Shown here: positions 10,035 through 20,904 of the stretch, piece by piece | How the letters are laid out: each line of letters starts with the position of its first letter | How positions within the stretch are numbered: the first letter of the stretch is position 1 | DNA from: Woeseiaceae bacterium | GTDB lineage: Bacteria; Pseudomonadota; Gammaproteobacteria; Steroidobacterales; Woeseiaceae | Direction of reading: 5' to 3' | NCBI GenBank assembly: GCA_013043165.1 | Contig: JABDOQ010000104.1 | Coordinates: 62,001 to 126,000, forward strand | Length of the DNA stretch: 64,000 bases | Notes under the pieces: generated by a model | The model's database searches: none | What the model saw: the letters and a program-made list of their open reading frames with translations, nothing else | What the model was told of the DNA's origin: nothing | Position numbers and translations under genes: made by a program

Positions 10035-11251
10035 GGGCGTGTAGTGTGCCCACCTATGATCAAGTCCGCCAGCTGCGGCGTGCCGATCCAGTACGCGAGT
10101 TCTCGCGGATGACTGATGTTCCAGATCGCGATGTCGGCGCGTTTACCGACCTCCAGTGTGCCACGATCCTGCAACAAGCCGAGCGCACGAGCGGCTTCTC
10201 GCGTGGTGCCGGCAATACACTCGAGCGGCGTCAGGCCGAATAAGCGACTTGCAAGAATCATGGCCGTACGCAGGGAACAAATTGGAGACGTGCCGGGATT
10301 GCAGTCGCTGGCTACCGCGATGGGTACGCCGTTCTTCCTGAGCGCGTCGACCGGCGGTTGTTGTGTTTCGCGGAGCGTCAGGAACGCACCGGGCAGCAAC
10401 ACGGCGACGGCGCCCGCCTTGGCCATAGCCTCGACGCCAGCGACCGACGTGTACTCGAGATGGTCGGCAGAAAGCGCGTTGAAGTAGGCCGCGAGTTCGG
10501 CGCCGCCACCATCGCTGAGTTGATCGGCGTGCAGTTTGACGGGCAGGTCAAAGTCTATGGCCTGACGAAACAGCTTGGCTATTTGCGGCGCACTGAAAGC
10601 GATCGACTCGCAGTAGGCATCGACCGCATCCGCGAGGCCGCGTTTCGCAACTTCCGGCAGCAGCGTATTGCTGATCAAATCAATGTAATCATCGACTTTG
10701 CCGTCGAACTCGGGCGGCACCGTGTGTGCGGCGAGCAGCGTGGTGCGAATCGTGAGGTCCGTCGACTCGCCGAGCCGTCTCGACACCTCGAGCATTTTCA
10801 ACTCGTTTTCCACGTCCAGTCCGTAGCCGGATTTTATTTCTATCGTTGCAACGCCTTCGGCCGCGAGCGCCTTGACGCGCGCCAGGCCGGCATCGAATAG
10901 TTCGTTCGCCGATGCGGCTCTCGTCGCCTGCACGGTCGACAGGATTCCGCCGCCGGCTATTGCGATGGCTTCGTAGCTGGCGCCCTCGAGGCGTTGCTCG
11001 AATTCCTGCGACCGTTCCCCGGCAAATACCAGGTGCGTATGGCAGTCGATCAGCGCGGGCGTTACCCACTGTCCGCCGAGGGATCGTGTTTTGCGGGATT
11101 TGTGGGCCGGTCGTTCGGCACCGGGCCCCAACCAGGCGATGCAGCCGTCGGCAATGGCGATGGCGCCATCGCGGATCTCACCGTAGTCCGGCGAGTCGGC
11201 GGCAAGCGTCGCGATGCGTGCGTCCGTCAGCAGCAGGTCCCAACCGGCCAT
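10031..11251 (-). CDS. hutI: Imidazolonepropionase
   Basis: TPALIDCHTHLVFAGERSQEFEQRLEGASY, IEIKSGYGL and KLHADQLSD motifs; ATG at 11251 with GGAGA upstream. Confidence 0.95.
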   Translation of the reverse strand: MAGWDLLLTDARIATLAADSPDYGEIRDGAIAIADGCIAWLGPGAERPAHKSRKTRSLGGQWVTPALIDCHTHLVFAGERSQEFEQRLEGASYEAIAIAGGGILSTVQATRAASANELFDAGLARVKALAAEGVATIEIKSGYGLDVENELKMLEVSRRLGESTDLTIRTTLLAAHTVPPEFDGKVDDYIDLISNTLLPEVAKRGLADAVDAYCESIAFSAPQIAKLFRQAIDFDLPVKLHADQLSDGGGAELAAYFNALSADHLEYTSVAGVEAMAKAGAVAVLLPGAFLTLRETQQPPVDALRKNGVPIAVASDCNPGTSPICSLRTAMILASRLFGLTPLECIAGTTREAARALGLLQDRGTLEVGKRADIAIWNISHPRELAYWIGTPQLADLIIGGHTTRP

Positions 11252-11284
11252 GGATTGTCTCCGCGAAATTGCATTCGAAATTAC

Positions 11285-11310
11285 CATGTACTAGCCTGTA
11301 TATACAACTT
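11285..11310. promoter_or_regulatory. Candidate HutC operator in the hutI/hutF divergent promoter
   Basis: Palindromic core TGTATATACA at 11297-11306 (CTGTATATACAA) plus nearby ATGTAC; matches the known TGTATATACA-type HutC sites; hutC gene is in the same operon. Confidence 0.7.
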
Positions 11311-11322
11311 GACGAGGAGCCC

Positions 11323-12681
11323 ATGAACCACGTTTTTGCCAGTAAAGCGCTATTGCCTGACGGTTGGGCCGACAATGTTCGCCTCGGCATCGATCAGGGC
11401 CTTATCGACAATATCGCGGTGGCGGCCAAACCGTCTTCCGGCGATACGCTGGCCGGCTGCGTCATCCCGGGCCTGTGCAACGCACACAGCCACGCATTTC
11501 AACGCGCGCTGGCCGGGCACACCGAGCAGCGTTCGCCAACCGGGCATGACAGCTTCTGGACCTGGCGCGAGCGCATGTACGAACTCGCCGGGCAGGTCGA
11601 TGCGCCGGCCCTGACGGCGATCGCACGGCAGGTTTACTGCGAGATGTTGAGCAGTGGTTACACGGCGGTTGCGGAGTTTCATTACCTGCATCGCGACCCG
11701 CGAGACCCGCAGAAACAGGACGCGATGCTGCAGGCGATCGTGCAGGCCGCGACCGATAGCGGCATTCGCCTGACCTGCATACCCGTGCTCTATGAGCGCG
11801 CCGGGTTTAACGACCCCGAGCCCGCGGCGCATCAGCGTAATTTCGCCATGTCGCTCGATGAGTTCCTGGCGCATTACGCGAGGGCAGCCGACTACGGCAG
11901 CGAGTCGGTCACAATCGGGATCGGGGCGCACAGCCTGCGTGCCGTAAGTCACGAGTCGCTCGCAGAAATCGCGCGCGTTGCCGCAGACAGTGACGCGCCG
12001 ATGCATCTGCACATCGCCGAGCAGCAGCGCGAAGTCGACCAGTGCATGGCCGCGTATGGTCGCCGGCCGGTGCGCTGGCTGCTCGAAAATCTTGACGTGA
12101 CCGAACGCTGGTCTCTTGTGCATGCCACTCATATGGACTTCGATGAGACGGCGGCCCTGGCGGACTCCGGGGCCGTGGCCGTGCTGTGTCCGAGCACCGA
12201 GGCAAACCTCGGCGACGGCTTGTTTCCCTTGCATCATTTCCTCGAGGAAGGGGGTCGTATCGCCATCGGTTCCGACAGCCACGTTTCGATCAACCCGTTC
12301 GAGGAACTGCGATGGCTCGAGTACGGGCAGCGGCTCGCGACACAGTCCCGCAACGTCGTATCGCTGCGCCACAGCCATGTCGGCAGCGAATTGTTTTCAC
12401 GCGTTCTCGAAGGCGGTGCGATGGCCGGCGGACAGAGCAAAGTCGGGCTCGAGAAAGGGGCGCCGGCAGATCTCGTGGTCTTAGGCGACGACGACCCGAT
12501 GCTCGCCGGCCACGGTGACGATTCGCGGCTCGATGCGCTCGTATTCTCGGGTTACCCGCTGCCGGTCGAACGCGTCATGGTCAACGGTGACTGGCGGGTC
12601 GTCGATGCCGTGCACGTGGACCGCGAGCGCGCCCGGGTTGAGTACGCAGCGACACTGAAGGCGTTCGGGAAGCAGCGATGA
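11323..12681 (+). CDS. hutF: Formimidoylglutamate deiminase
   Basis: Amidohydrolase with PGLCNAHSHAFQRALAG and GSDSHVSINPFEELRWLEYGQRL; ATG at 11323 preceded by GAGGAG. Confidence 0.95.
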   Translation: MNHVFASKALLPDGWADNVRLGIDQGLIDNIAVAAKPSSGDTLAGCVIPGLCNAHSHAFQRALAGHTEQRSPTGHDSFWTWRERMYELAGQVDAPALTAIARQVYCEMLSSGYTAVAEFHYLHRDPRDPQKQDAMLQAIVQAATDSGIRLTCIPVLYERAGFNDPEPAAHQRNFAMSLDEFLAHYARAADYGSESVTIGIGAHSLRAVSHESLAEIARVAADSDAPMHLHIAEQQREVDQCMAAYGRRPVRWLLENLDVTERWSLVHATHMDFDETAALADSGAVAVLCPSTEANLGDGLFPLHHFLEEGGRIAIGSDSHVSINPFEELRWLEYGQRLATQSRNVVSLRHSHVGSELFSRVLEGGAMAGGQSKVGLEKGAPADLVVLGDDDPMLAGHGDDSRLDALVFSGYPLPVERVMVNGDWRVVDAVHVDRERARVEYAATLKAFGKQR

Positions 12682-13442
12682 AGCAGGCGAAACCGCGCTA
12701 TCAACAGCTAAAGGACCTGATTATCGGGCGCATCTCATCGGGCGAGCTGCAGCCGGCTGATCGCGTTCCGTCCGAAAACGAACTGGTCGAGGCGATGAAC
12801 GTATCCCGCATGACGGCGAATCGTGCGCTGCGTGAGCTGAATGATGAGGGCTATGTCGATCGGGTCGCAGGTCGCGGTACGTTCGTGTCGGACTACCGAT
12901 CGCAGTCGCATTTGCTTGAAGTGCACAACATCGCCGATGAGATAGCGCTGCGCGGGCATACGCATTCCAGCAAGGTTATTCGCCAGTCGCTGCAGCATGC
13001 GCGAGGCGAAGTCGCGAAAGCACTGCACGTGCAGCAGGGTACCGATGTTGTTCATCTGCTGCTCGTACATGCCGAGAACGGTATCCCGATTCAGCTCGAA
13101 GATCGTCACGTGCTGGCGAGTTTTGCACCGCACTGTCTGCAGCAGGATTTTGCAGCGGTCACGCCAAGCGCATACCTGACATCGATATCACCGCTGCAGG
13201 AAGCCGAACAGGTCGTCCGCGCAAGCGTGCCGAATCGCGCCGTGCAGAAATATCTCGATATCAAGGATGGCGAGGCTAGCCTCGTCGTTATCCGGCGTAC
13301 CTGGTCGGGTGGGCGCCCGGTGACCTTCGCGCGCCTGCATCATCCGGGCGGCCGCTATGAGCTCACCGGACACTACACGCCGCCCGGCACAAGCCGGTCG
13401 ACATCGTCCGAAATCGTGCAGTTGGAGGAATTACGGCAATGA
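12678..13442 (+). CDS. hutC: Histidine utilisation repressor, GntR/UTRA
   Basis: N-terminal GntR wHTH ([64 protein letters not shown]) and UTRA domain; located in hut operon. Confidence 0.95.
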   Translation: MKQAKPRYQQLKDLIIGRISSGELQPADRVPSENELVEAMNVSRMTANRALRELNDEGYVDRVAGRGTFVSDYRSQSHLLEVHNIADEIALRGHTHSSKVIRQSLQHARGEVAKALHVQQGTDVVHLLLVHAENGIPIQLEDRHVLASFAPHCLQQDFAAVTPSAYLTSISPLQEAEQVVRASVPNRAVQKYLDIKDGEASLVVIRRTWSGGRPVTFARLHHPGGRYELTGHYTPPGTSRSTSSEIVQLEELRQ

Positions 13443-15103
13443 AGCGAATCATCAAGGCGCCCACAGGCACGGACCTGCAAGCCAGGAGCTGGCTGACCGA
13501 GGCGCCGCTGCGCATGATAATGAACAACCTCGATCCCGAGGTTGCGGAACGGCCACAGGATCTCGTCGTCTATGGCGGCATCGGCAAGGCGGCGCGCAAC
13601 TGGGAGTGTTTCGATGCCATCATCGCGACACTCAGGATTCTCGAGAACGATGAGACTTTGCTCGTGCAATCAGGAAAGCCGGTCGGCGTATTCAGAACCC
13701 ACGCCGACGCGCCACGCGTGTTGATCGCAAACTCCAACCTGGTGCCTGCCTGGGCAAATTGGGAGCACTTTCGCGAGCTCGATAAGAAAGGCCTGATGAT
13801 GTTCGGGCAGATGACGGCCGGCTCGTGGATTTATATCGGCAGCCAGGGAATCGTGCAGGGCACCTACGAGACGTTTGTCGAGATGGGCCGGCAGCATTAC
13901 GAAGGAGATCTCGGCGGGCGATGGATCCTGACGGCGGGCCTTGGTGGCATGGGTGGCGCGCAGCCGCTGGCGGCAACGATGGCTGGTGCGTCGATGCTCG
14001 CGATCGAGTGTCAGTCCGACCGCATCGACATGCGGCTGGAAACGGGCTATCTCGACACGCGGGCGGAAACACTCGACGAAGCTATGGCGATCATCGACAG
14101 GTCGGTTAGCGACAAGACGGCGGTTTCAGTCGGCCTGTTAGGCAACGCGGCCGAGATCTTGCCCGAAATGCTGAAGCGCGGTATCCGTCCCGATGCAGTT
14201 ACCGATCAGACCTCGGCACACGACCCGGCGAACGGCTATTTGCCAATTGGCTGGACCGTACGGCAGTGGTACGAGCAGCGCGAGGACGACCCCGACGCCG
14301 TAGTGGCTGCCGCGGTCAAGTCAATGGCCGTGCACGTGCGCGCGATGCTCGATTTTCAAAGCCAGGGAATACCGACTTTCGACTACGGCAACAATATTCG
14401 GCAAGTGGCATTCGATGAGGGTGTTGAGAATGCTTTCGACTTTCCGGGTTTTGTGCCCGCGTATGTACGCCCGCTGTTCTGCCGCGGTATTGGTCCGTTT
14501 CGCTGGGCCGCGCTGTCCGGCGACCCCGAAGACATTTACAAAACCGACGCCAAGGTTAAAGAACTGATTCCGGACGACCGTCATTTGCATAACTGGCTCG
14601 ATGCGGCGCGTGAACGTATTCACTTTCAGGGTCTGCCTGCAAGAATTTGCTGGGTCGGGCTCGGGCAACGTGACCGGCTGGGCCTCGCGTTCAACGAGAT
14701 GGTACGTAGCGGTGAACTCAAGGCACCGGTCGTCATTGGTCGTGACCATCTCGACAGTGGTTCCGTGGCGAGTCCCAATCGGGAAACGGAATCGATGCTG
14801 GACGGCAGCGATGCTGTTTCGGACTGGGCCATGCTGAACGCGCTCCTGAGCACGGCGAGCGGTGCCACCTGGGTGTCGTTGCATCATGGCGGCGGTGTCG
14901 GCATGGGCTACTCGCAGCATGCCGGGCTCGTGATTGTCTGCGACGGTAGCGCCGATGCGGACCGCCGAATAGCGCGGGTGCTGTGGAACGATCCGGCGAG
15001 CGGCGTCATGCGGCACGCCGATGCCGGCTACCAGGCTGCCATCGATTGCGCCCGCGAAAACGGTCTCAATCTTCCGATGGTCAATACCGGGCGCACGTCA
15101 TGA
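13439..15103 (+). CDS. hutU: Urocanate hydratase
   Basis: [41 protein letters not shown] and [18 protein letters not shown] motifs. Confidence 0.98.
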   Translation: MKRIIKAPTGTDLQARSWLTEAPLRMIMNNLDPEVAERPQDLVVYGGIGKAARNWECFDAIIATLRILENDETLLVQSGKPVGVFRTHADAPRVLIANSNLVPAWANWEHFRELDKKGLMMFGQMTAGSWIYIGSQGIVQGTYETFVEMGRQHYEGDLGGRWILTAGLGGMGGAQPLAATMAGASMLAIECQSDRIDMRLETGYLDTRAETLDEAMAIIDRSVSDKTAVSVGLLGNAAEILPEMLKRGIRPDAVTDQTSAHDPANGYLPIGWTVRQWYEQREDDPDAVVAAAVKSMAVHVRAMLDFQSQGIPTFDYGNNIRQVAFDEGVENAFDFPGFVPAYVRPLFCRGIGPFRWAALSGDPEDIYKTDAKVKELIPDDRHLHNWLDAARERIHFQGLPARICWVGLGQRDRLGLAFNEMVRSGELKAPVVIGRDHLDSGSVASPNRETESMLDGSDAVSDWAMLNALLSTASGATWVSLHHGGGVGMGYSQHAGLVIVCDGSADADRRIARVLWNDPASGVMRHADAGYQAAIDCARENGLNLPMVNTGRTS

Positions 15104-16629
15104 AACTGACGATCGACAACCAGCTCGTGACGCTGGCCGACCTGCGCGCTGCCTGGCACGATGGCGTAACCGTTTCGCTCGGCGACGACGCGCGGGCCCG
15201 CATCGCGGAGGCGAACGAGTTCATCGATGACGTCGTCGCGCATGGCGATACGGTCTATGGCGTCAACACCGGGTTTGGCCAGATGGCCCAGGTGCGCATC
15301 AGTGAAAAGGAGCTTGCGCATTTGCAGGAAAACCTGGTGCGCTCGCATGCCGTCGGCGTTGGTGAAGACCTCGACGACGAGATCGTTCGCCTGATCATGC
15401 TCATGAAAGTTGTCGCCCTTGCGGCAGGTTTCTCGGGCGTGCGACTCAAACTGGTCGAAACGCTGTGCGCGCTGATCAACAACGAGATCTACCCGCGCAT
15501 ACCGTCGCGCGGTTCGGTCGGCGCGTCCGGCGATCTCGCACCGCTTGCGCACATGGCCGGCGCCCTGATCGGCATCGGCGAAGTCCGGGTAAAAGGCAAT
15601 CTCGTGCCGGCCCCTATTGCACTCAAAGCCGCCGGCATTGAGCCGATTACTCTGGCGCCGAAAGAAGGACTGGCGTTGCTGAACGGCACGCAGGTCTCGA
15701 CGGCGCTGGCGCTGGCCGCGGTTTTTCGCAGCGAGAACGTCTTGTCCGCGTCGCTGATGGCAGGCGCCATGTCGTCCGATGCCATTAAAGGTAGCGATAC
15801 GCCATTCGACAAGCGAATTCAGAGCGTGCGTGGCCATGGCGGGCAGATAGCTGTCGCGGGAGTGCTGCGCGACCTGATGCAAGGCAGTGATATTCGCAAA
15901 TCGCATCTCGAATGCGACCGCGTTCAGGACCCGTACTCGATTCGTTGCCAGCCGCAGGTGGTCGGCGCCTGCCTGGATGTCCTGAATCACGTCTGCTGGG
16001 TGTTGCGGACGGAGGCGAATGCGGTAACCGACAATCCGCTCGTATTCGTGGAGTCAGGCGCCGTATTGTCGGGTGGAAATTTTCATGCTGAGCCTGTTGC
16101 GATGGCAGCCGATTATCTTGCTCTTGCAATCGCCGAGATTGGCGCATTGTCGGAACGCCGTATCGCGCTGCTGATTGATTCACACCTCAGCGGCTTGCCG
16201 CCATTTCTTGTCGCCGAGGGCGGACTCAACAGCGGCTTCATGATGGCCCAGGTGACGGCTGCGGCACTGGCCTCCGAGAACAAGGCGCACGCCCATCCGG
16301 CGAGCGTGGACAGTATTCCGACATCAGCCAACCAGGAGGATCACGTCAGTATGGCAACGTTTGCGGCGCGACGTTTGCACACGATGCTCGATAACGTGGC
16401 GGACATCGTGGCGATTGAATTACTGGCGGCCGCCCAGGGAATTGACTTCCATCATCCGCAAAAGAGTTCGCCCGCGATTGAAAATGTCATCATCGCGCTG
16501 CGCAAGATTTCGCCGCGCTATGCCGAGGATCGCTCATTATCGTCCGACATCCGCCGCGTTGCGGCGACGATCGATGACGGCAACTACTGCCAGTACGCCG
16601 AGTCGATACTGCCCAGCCTGCGCACATGA
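15100..16629 (+). CDS. hutH: Histidine ammonia-lyase
   Basis: [17 protein letters not shown] (MIO ASG motif); ATG overlaps hutU stop. Confidence 0.98.
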   Translation: MKLTIDNQLVTLADLRAAWHDGVTVSLGDDARARIAEANEFIDDVVAHGDTVYGVNTGFGQMAQVRISEKELAHLQENLVRSHAVGVGEDLDDEIVRLIMLMKVVALAAGFSGVRLKLVETLCALINNEIYPRIPSRGSVGASGDLAPLAHMAGALIGIGEVRVKGNLVPAPIALKAAGIEPITLAPKEGLALLNGTQVSTALALAAVFRSENVLSASLMAGAMSSDAIKGSDTPFDKRIQSVRGHGGQIAVAGVLRDLMQGSDIRKSHLECDRVQDPYSIRCQPQVVGACLDVLNHVCWVLRTEANAVTDNPLVFVESGAVLSGGNFHAEPVAMAADYLALAIAEIGALSERRIALLIDSHLSGLPPFLVAEGGLNSGFMMAQVTAAALASENKAHAHPASVDSIPTSANQEDHVSMATFAARRLHTMLDNVADIVAIELLAAAQGIDFHHPQKSSPAIENVIIALRKISPRYAEDRSLSSDIRRVAATIDDGNYCQYAESILPSLRT

Positions 16630-17417
16630 TTGCTGTCTGCAACAGCTACGAAGGCGAACTGCCGCTGTTGATCAGTGTGCCGCATGACGGTTGCCACGTG
16701 CCGAAGGAACTGCAGGCCCGCATGACCAAAGTGGGGCTGACAGTTCCCGATACCGATTGGCACGTTGCCGAGCTGTACGACTTTGCGCGCGAACTCGGCG
16801 CCTCGATGCAGGTCGCGAACTATTCGCGCTACGTCGTTGACCTCAATCGCTCGGCATCGGACGATGTCCTGTATCCGGGGCAGCTCGTCACGGGCCTTTG
16901 CCCCGAGCAGACCTTTTCAGGTGAGGACATTTACTCAGCGGGCGGTGTCACGGCGCAGGAGAAAGCCGAACGCATCGTGAAGTACTGGCAGCCATATCAC
17001 GCGCGTATCGATACAGCGCTCGTGGCCATGCGGGCGAAACACGGTTACGCGCTACTCTGGGATGCGCACTCGATTCCGAGTGCCGTGCCGCGCTTGTTCG
17101 ACGGTGACTTGCCGGAACTCAATATCGGAACAAACGACGGTAGAAGCTGCGCGGCGCCGATTGAAAGGGCTGTCGTCACTGCCGCCAGGGCCAGTGGGTA
17201 CAGCGTCGCCGTCAACCAGCGCTTCAAGGGCGGCTACATTACCCGCCACTACGGCAGCCCGGACAACGGAGTGCACGCCATTCAGCTGGAGATTGCTCAA
17301 CGGACCTATATGGATGAGGCGACGACAGTTTTCGATGCGGAAAAAGCGCGGCGCCTGCGGGCAGCGCTCAGCCAATTGCTGCAGGCGCTGCTCGAAGCCG
17401 CGCGAGACCGTGCCTAG
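16626..17417 (+). CDS. hutG: N-formylglutamate deformylase
   Basis: LLISVPHDGCHVPKEL, DLNRSASD and WDAHSIPS motifs; ATGA overlap with hutH; terminal gene of hut operon. Confidence 0.95.
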   Translation: MIAVCNSYEGELPLLISVPHDGCHVPKELQARMTKVGLTVPDTDWHVAELYDFARELGASMQVANYSRYVVDLNRSASDDVLYPGQLVTGLCPEQTFSGEDIYSAGGVTAQEKAERIVKYWQPYHARIDTALVAMRAKHGYALLWDAHSIPSAVPRLFDGDLPELNIGTNDGRSCAAPIERAVVTAARASGYSVAVNQRFKGGYITRHYGSPDNGVHAIQLEIAQRTYMDEATTVFDAEKARRLRAALSQLLQALLEAARDRA

Positions 17418-17537
17418 AGCGCAGGCGATTCAGTAGCGGTTCAGGGACGGGGAAATACGCTGCGCGTGAATTGGGCTATTATTGCCCTCCAATGGTGGAC
17501 CTGTCGGTCCGAATGCGCATTCACGGGAATCTGAGTA

Positions 17538-18089
17538 ATGATCAAGAAAAGTAAAGTTCTGCGTCCTTTGACGCTGGTTGCGACCCTGTTGTTCGCTACA
17601 TCGGTTCTGGCCGCGTCGGCCGACAAGATCAATCGCGAGTCCAACAAGGCACTGCAGGTCTTCAAGGAAGAAATCAGCGGCTCTGATGTATTCCTGAACC
17701 AGGCGGCCGGCTACCTGGTGTTCCCGCGCGTCATAAAAGTCGGCGTGGGAGTCGGTGCGGAGACGGGCGAAGGCGTGCTGCGCGTTGGCGGCTCCACGGT
17801 GGCGTACTATCGCACCACCAGCGGATCGATCGGCTTTCAGCTTGGAGCGCAGGCGAAGTCGATTGTCATTGTATTCATGACGCGAGAGTCACTGGACAAG
17901 TTTCGTAACTCGAGCGGCTGGAAAGTCGGCGTCGACGGCTCGGTAGCACTGATCGACCTGGGTGCCGGCAAGACCATAGACACCGACAACATCAAGGACC
18001 CGGTCGTCGGTTTCATTTTTGGCTCCAAAGGCCTGATGTACAACCTGACACTTGAAGGCTCGAAGTTTACGAAACTCGACAAGTCCTGA
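17538..18089 (+). CDS. SYLF (Ysc84-like) domain lipid-binding protein, secreted
   Basis: Signal peptide; GYLVFPRVIKVGVGVGAETGEGVLRVGG...GFQLGAQAKSIVIVFM pattern. Confidence 0.88.
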   Translation: MIKKSKVLRPLTLVATLLFATSVLAASADKINRESNKALQVFKEEISGSDVFLNQAAGYLVFPRVIKVGVGVGAETGEGVLRVGGSTVAYYRTTSGSIGFQLGAQAKSIVIVFMTRESLDKFRNSSGWKVGVDGSVALIDLGAGKTIDTDNIKDPVVGFIFGSKGLMYNLTLEGSKFTKLDKS

Positions 18090-18093
18090 TCAT

Positions 18094-18519
18094 TTGGGCG
18101 AAGAACCGAAACCTGAAGAAAACCCGAATCGCTCGATCAGCCAGCTGATTGGTGACGGCGCGCGCGACTTACCCGAGAGATCGCACGGCTGGTTTCGGAA
18201 CTGGTTTCGCAAGGTCTGGAAAGTGCGGGGCGGCGGGCTTTATGCTTTGGGCTTTGCCGTGTCCTTCGTTATTTTTGAGGCGGGCTCGCTGGGCGATGAC
18301 ATCATGGGCGTCGGCAGCCTGTTTAACGGCCAGGCTGTCAATTTCGTCATCCAGTTCTTTATCGACTCGTTCACGAATACGATCAAAGCCTTCATGTGGC
18401 CCTTATATGTTGTGCAAACGGCGCCCCCATGGGGAGCGATTGGCCTTGGCCTTGCCTACGTAGGTTTCAGCAAATTTCTGAAACCGCCGATCGACCGCTG
18501 GCTGTTTCCCGACGATTGA
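18094..18519 (+). CDS. Hypothetical membrane protein
   Basis: Two or more hydrophobic segments; TTG start at 18094 inferred, immediately downstream of the SYLF gene. Confidence 0.55.
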   Translation: MGEEPKPEENPNRSISQLIGDGARDLPERSHGWFRNWFRKVWKVRGGGLYALGFAVSFVIFEAGSLGDDIMGVGSLFNGQAVNFVIQFFIDSFTNTIKAFMWPLYVVQTAPPWGAIGLGLAYVGFSKFLKPPIDRWLFPDD

Positions 18520-18555
18520 TGTGGCTCGCTGCATTCTCGCTGGTTGTGGACTTTC

Positions 18556-19038
18556 TTACGCACCAGCCGGTGTGACATCCATAGGCGTCAGGTGAATATT
18601 GCCGGTCTGCGTGTGCAGAATCAGGGTTTTCGTGGGCTCGTCATACTCAGCCGAGCTTATTGACCACTCCTCACGTGATGCTTGTCCATTCGGAACCGAG
18701 CTTAACTTGATATAGGTTCTGCCCTGTTCGTGGACCGCAAACACGTGCTGCGTATGTCGCAACGTGTCATCGTAATAACGCAGGACGTACAAGCCGGGTG
18801 ATCCGCCAGCAAGCGCGCCGGCAAGTCGCTGAAGCCGTGCCGGCGCATCACCGAAGCGATCAAACGGTACGGACAGATCAATTATCGTCAGGCCTGTCTC
18901 GCTGGCAATCGCCTGTAACGATTCCTCGACAGGGTCCGTCGCCTGGCGCGTCACGGCTGGTGCATCGCCGGTAGATCGCCCGCAGGCCCCGCTAGCGCTG
19001 ATTGCCCCCAGTACAAGCATGCAAATAAAAGGCTTCAC
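18556..19038 (-). CDS. Hypothetical putative lipoprotein
   Basis: N-terminal hydrophobic segment followed by SASGAC; no family recognised. Confidence 0.6.
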   Translation of the reverse strand: MKPFICMLVLGAISASGACGRSTGDAPAVTRQATDPVEESLQAIASETGLTIIDLSVPFDRFGDAPARLQRLAGALAGGSPGLYVLRYYDDTLRHTQHVFAVHEQGRTYIKLSSVPNGQASREEWSISSAEYDEPTKTLILHTQTGNIHLTPMDVTPAGA

Positions 19039-19226
19039 TCCAATCTCCGCTATGAGCGCAGCCGACGGCGGTCACTCAATTCTGCAAGAGGCCCTGGACA
19101 ACGGCACCTTCTTTCTGTGCCAACATGGGCTATATTGTTTCGGGCCGCAAGCTGCAGACCAATTGGACACTCACTCCGGGGTATAAAGCCCGGGCCTTGG
19201 CCGCGTATGGACGACAGGACGTAGCG

Positions 19227-19661
19227 ATGAAACCCAGCCTGACAACGTTGATGATCTGCGTAGCCGCGCTTGCGACCGCGCAGGCGCAAACAACTGACAC
19301 TGCCGACGGGGCTGAACGATCTCAGGCATATGATGAACAGAGCGCTCGGTCCCTGGAGTCCGAGCGGGAAAGATTGGGGAATCAGCGGATTCGGACTGAA
19401 ACGGAAATAAGGGCGCGCGCGGAACAGCGCCGTCTCGAGGAGGCGGAACTGGCAAGGCTGCGAGCGCAGGAAGATGCGCTGAATAGCGAAGAGGCCATCG
19501 CTCCCCGTTCAGAACACAAGCCGACCGAAGCTGGCAGCAAGGCTGATCTGTCACGAACGCTCGAGCAACTGCGGTCGTTGGGCGAGCTGAAAGACGATGG
19601 ATACATCACCGACGAAGAATTCCAGAAGATCAAAAAGAAGATCCTGGACAGTCAGATTTAG
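19227..19661 (+). CDS. SHOCT-domain protein with signal peptide and coiled coil
   Basis: Signal peptide MKPSLTTLMICVAALATAQAQ; C-terminal LEQLRSLGELKDDGYITDEEFQKIKKKIL (SHOCT). Confidence 0.8.
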   Translation: MKPSLTTLMICVAALATAQAQTTDTADGAERSQAYDEQSARSLESERERLGNQRIRTETEIRARAEQRRLEEAELARLRAQEDALNSEEAIAPRSEHKPTEAGSKADLSRTLEQLRSLGELKDDGYITDEEFQKIKKKILDSQI

Positions 19662-19771
19662 CACGCTGTTTAATCATCACCTACCGAGAGGAGCTCGCGA
19701 TACAGGGTGACAGCCCGGCACCGCGGCTAGTGACGCAATGTTGACTGTTGTTGCACTGGCCAAAACTTTGC

Positions 19772-20848
19772 CTACAGTGCTGCGAGCTCTTTGGCGGAAT
19801 GATTGGAGATGCCCAGTGATTCCGGCGTTCGTAACGCTTCGGCCCTGTAGTCGCGTGCCATCACTATCGAGGCAACCTCAATAACGGCGTCCATGCCGGG
19901 CGTCGCCACACCAATCTGCCTGCCGAGCTTCGACATGAACACCAGACCGTAGCCCACGTCTTCGTTAAGGTAGCGATGATCGAGCTGCGGCTGCGCACCT
20001 ATGCCCAGAAACCCGGGCGCCTTGCGGTAGCCCGAGCCATAGTTGGCTTCCAGCATGTAGCCCTGGCGTTTGCCGATCTCCGGGTCGGGGAGAATAGCAA
20101 TGCCCAGCGCCCTGCCGATGGCGATGCGCTCCTTGTCGAGGGCTTCGATGAGGCGGCCGACCGAATCGCTCACACCTTCTTCATAGAACAGGAAATCGCC
20201 ACCGGTCATTTCTACGCGGGCGGCGTTGCTCAAAGTTACGGCCGGATGAATGATCGGGTTTGCGTTCTGCAGGCTTGTCTGCAGAACGCTGTCCGCTGGC
20301 TCCATGCTGGGATAAACGTCAGCGATGAGCGCCAGAATGTCACCTGTATGCGTACCCGGCAGCGCCGCCAGCAGGTTGCCTGCCTTGAGTTTCAGAAACA
20401 CGCGGATTTTGCCTGGCTCCGTCAGCCGTACGGCATAGTGTAATGTGGAGGTCTCTGCGACACGGATCGATTCATCGTCCAGGGTGAGCCCGGCAGCACG
20501 TTTGAAAGCCAGTGCGCCGCCGCAGGAACTCGGGGTGACGACTACCGTTTGACCGGCACTCAGTTTGCCGGCCACGGCTTTGCCGAATGGCTCGGTGCTG
20601 TAGGACGGGCCGACAACGTAGATCAGCCTGGCGTCCCGCAAGGCTTCGTCAATGTCATGACCTGAATAGGCAATCGGTCCGAACCCTGCGATATCGCCCT
20701 CCGCTTTGATTCCTCCTTGCTTTGCGATCGTCGCGATGTTGTCGGGAAATTGCTCGAAATCGAACACGCGAACGTCGTGTCCGTGCGACGCGCAATCGAA
20801 TGCCACGGCAGTGCCGCCAGCGCCTGCGCCTAGTACAGTGATATGCAT
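19772..20848 (-). CDS. Octopine/nopaline (opine) dehydrogenase family protein
   Basis: Rossmann GAGAGGTAVAFDCASHGHDVRVFD plus C-terminal opine-dehydrogenase-like region; ATG at 20848 with GAGG upstream. Confidence 0.8.
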   Translation of the reverse strand: MHITVLGAGAGGTAVAFDCASHGHDVRVFDFEQFPDNIATIAKQGGIKAEGDIAGFGPIAYSGHDIDEALRDARLIYVVGPSYSTEPFGKAVAGKLSAGQTVVVTPSSCGGALAFKRAAGLTLDDESIRVAETSTLHYAVRLTEPGKIRVFLKLKAGNLLAALPGTHTGDILALIADVYPSMEPADSVLQTSLQNANPIIHPAVTLSNAARVEMTGGDFLFYEEGVSDSVGRLIEALDKERIAIGRALGIAILPDPEIGKRQGYMLEANYGSGYRKAPGFLGIGAQPQLDHRYLNEDVGYGLVFMSKLGRQIGVATPGMDAVIEVASIVMARDYRAEALRTPESLGISNHSAKELAAL

Positions 20849-20863
20849 GATTGCCTCAACATT

Positions 20864-20895
20864 AAGGGCACGCGGTTTTTTTACCGCGTGCCCTT
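20864..20895. repeat. Perfect 13-bp inverted repeat (hairpin) with T6 loop
   Basis: AAGGGCACGCGGT-TTTTTT-ACCGCGTGCCCTT read directly. Confidence 0.9.
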
Positions 20896-20904
20896 CATTC
20901 ACGT

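Noticed and set aside
10912-11322. Extended N-terminus of hutF as given in the ORF track (start 10912)
   Set aside because: This part overlaps hutI antisense and the promoter; the conserved hutF start MNHVFASKAL with GAGGAG begins at 11323.
11350-12378. 342-aa minus-strand ORF opposite hutF
   Set aside because: Antisense shadow of hutF; no motifs and no ribosome-binding site support.
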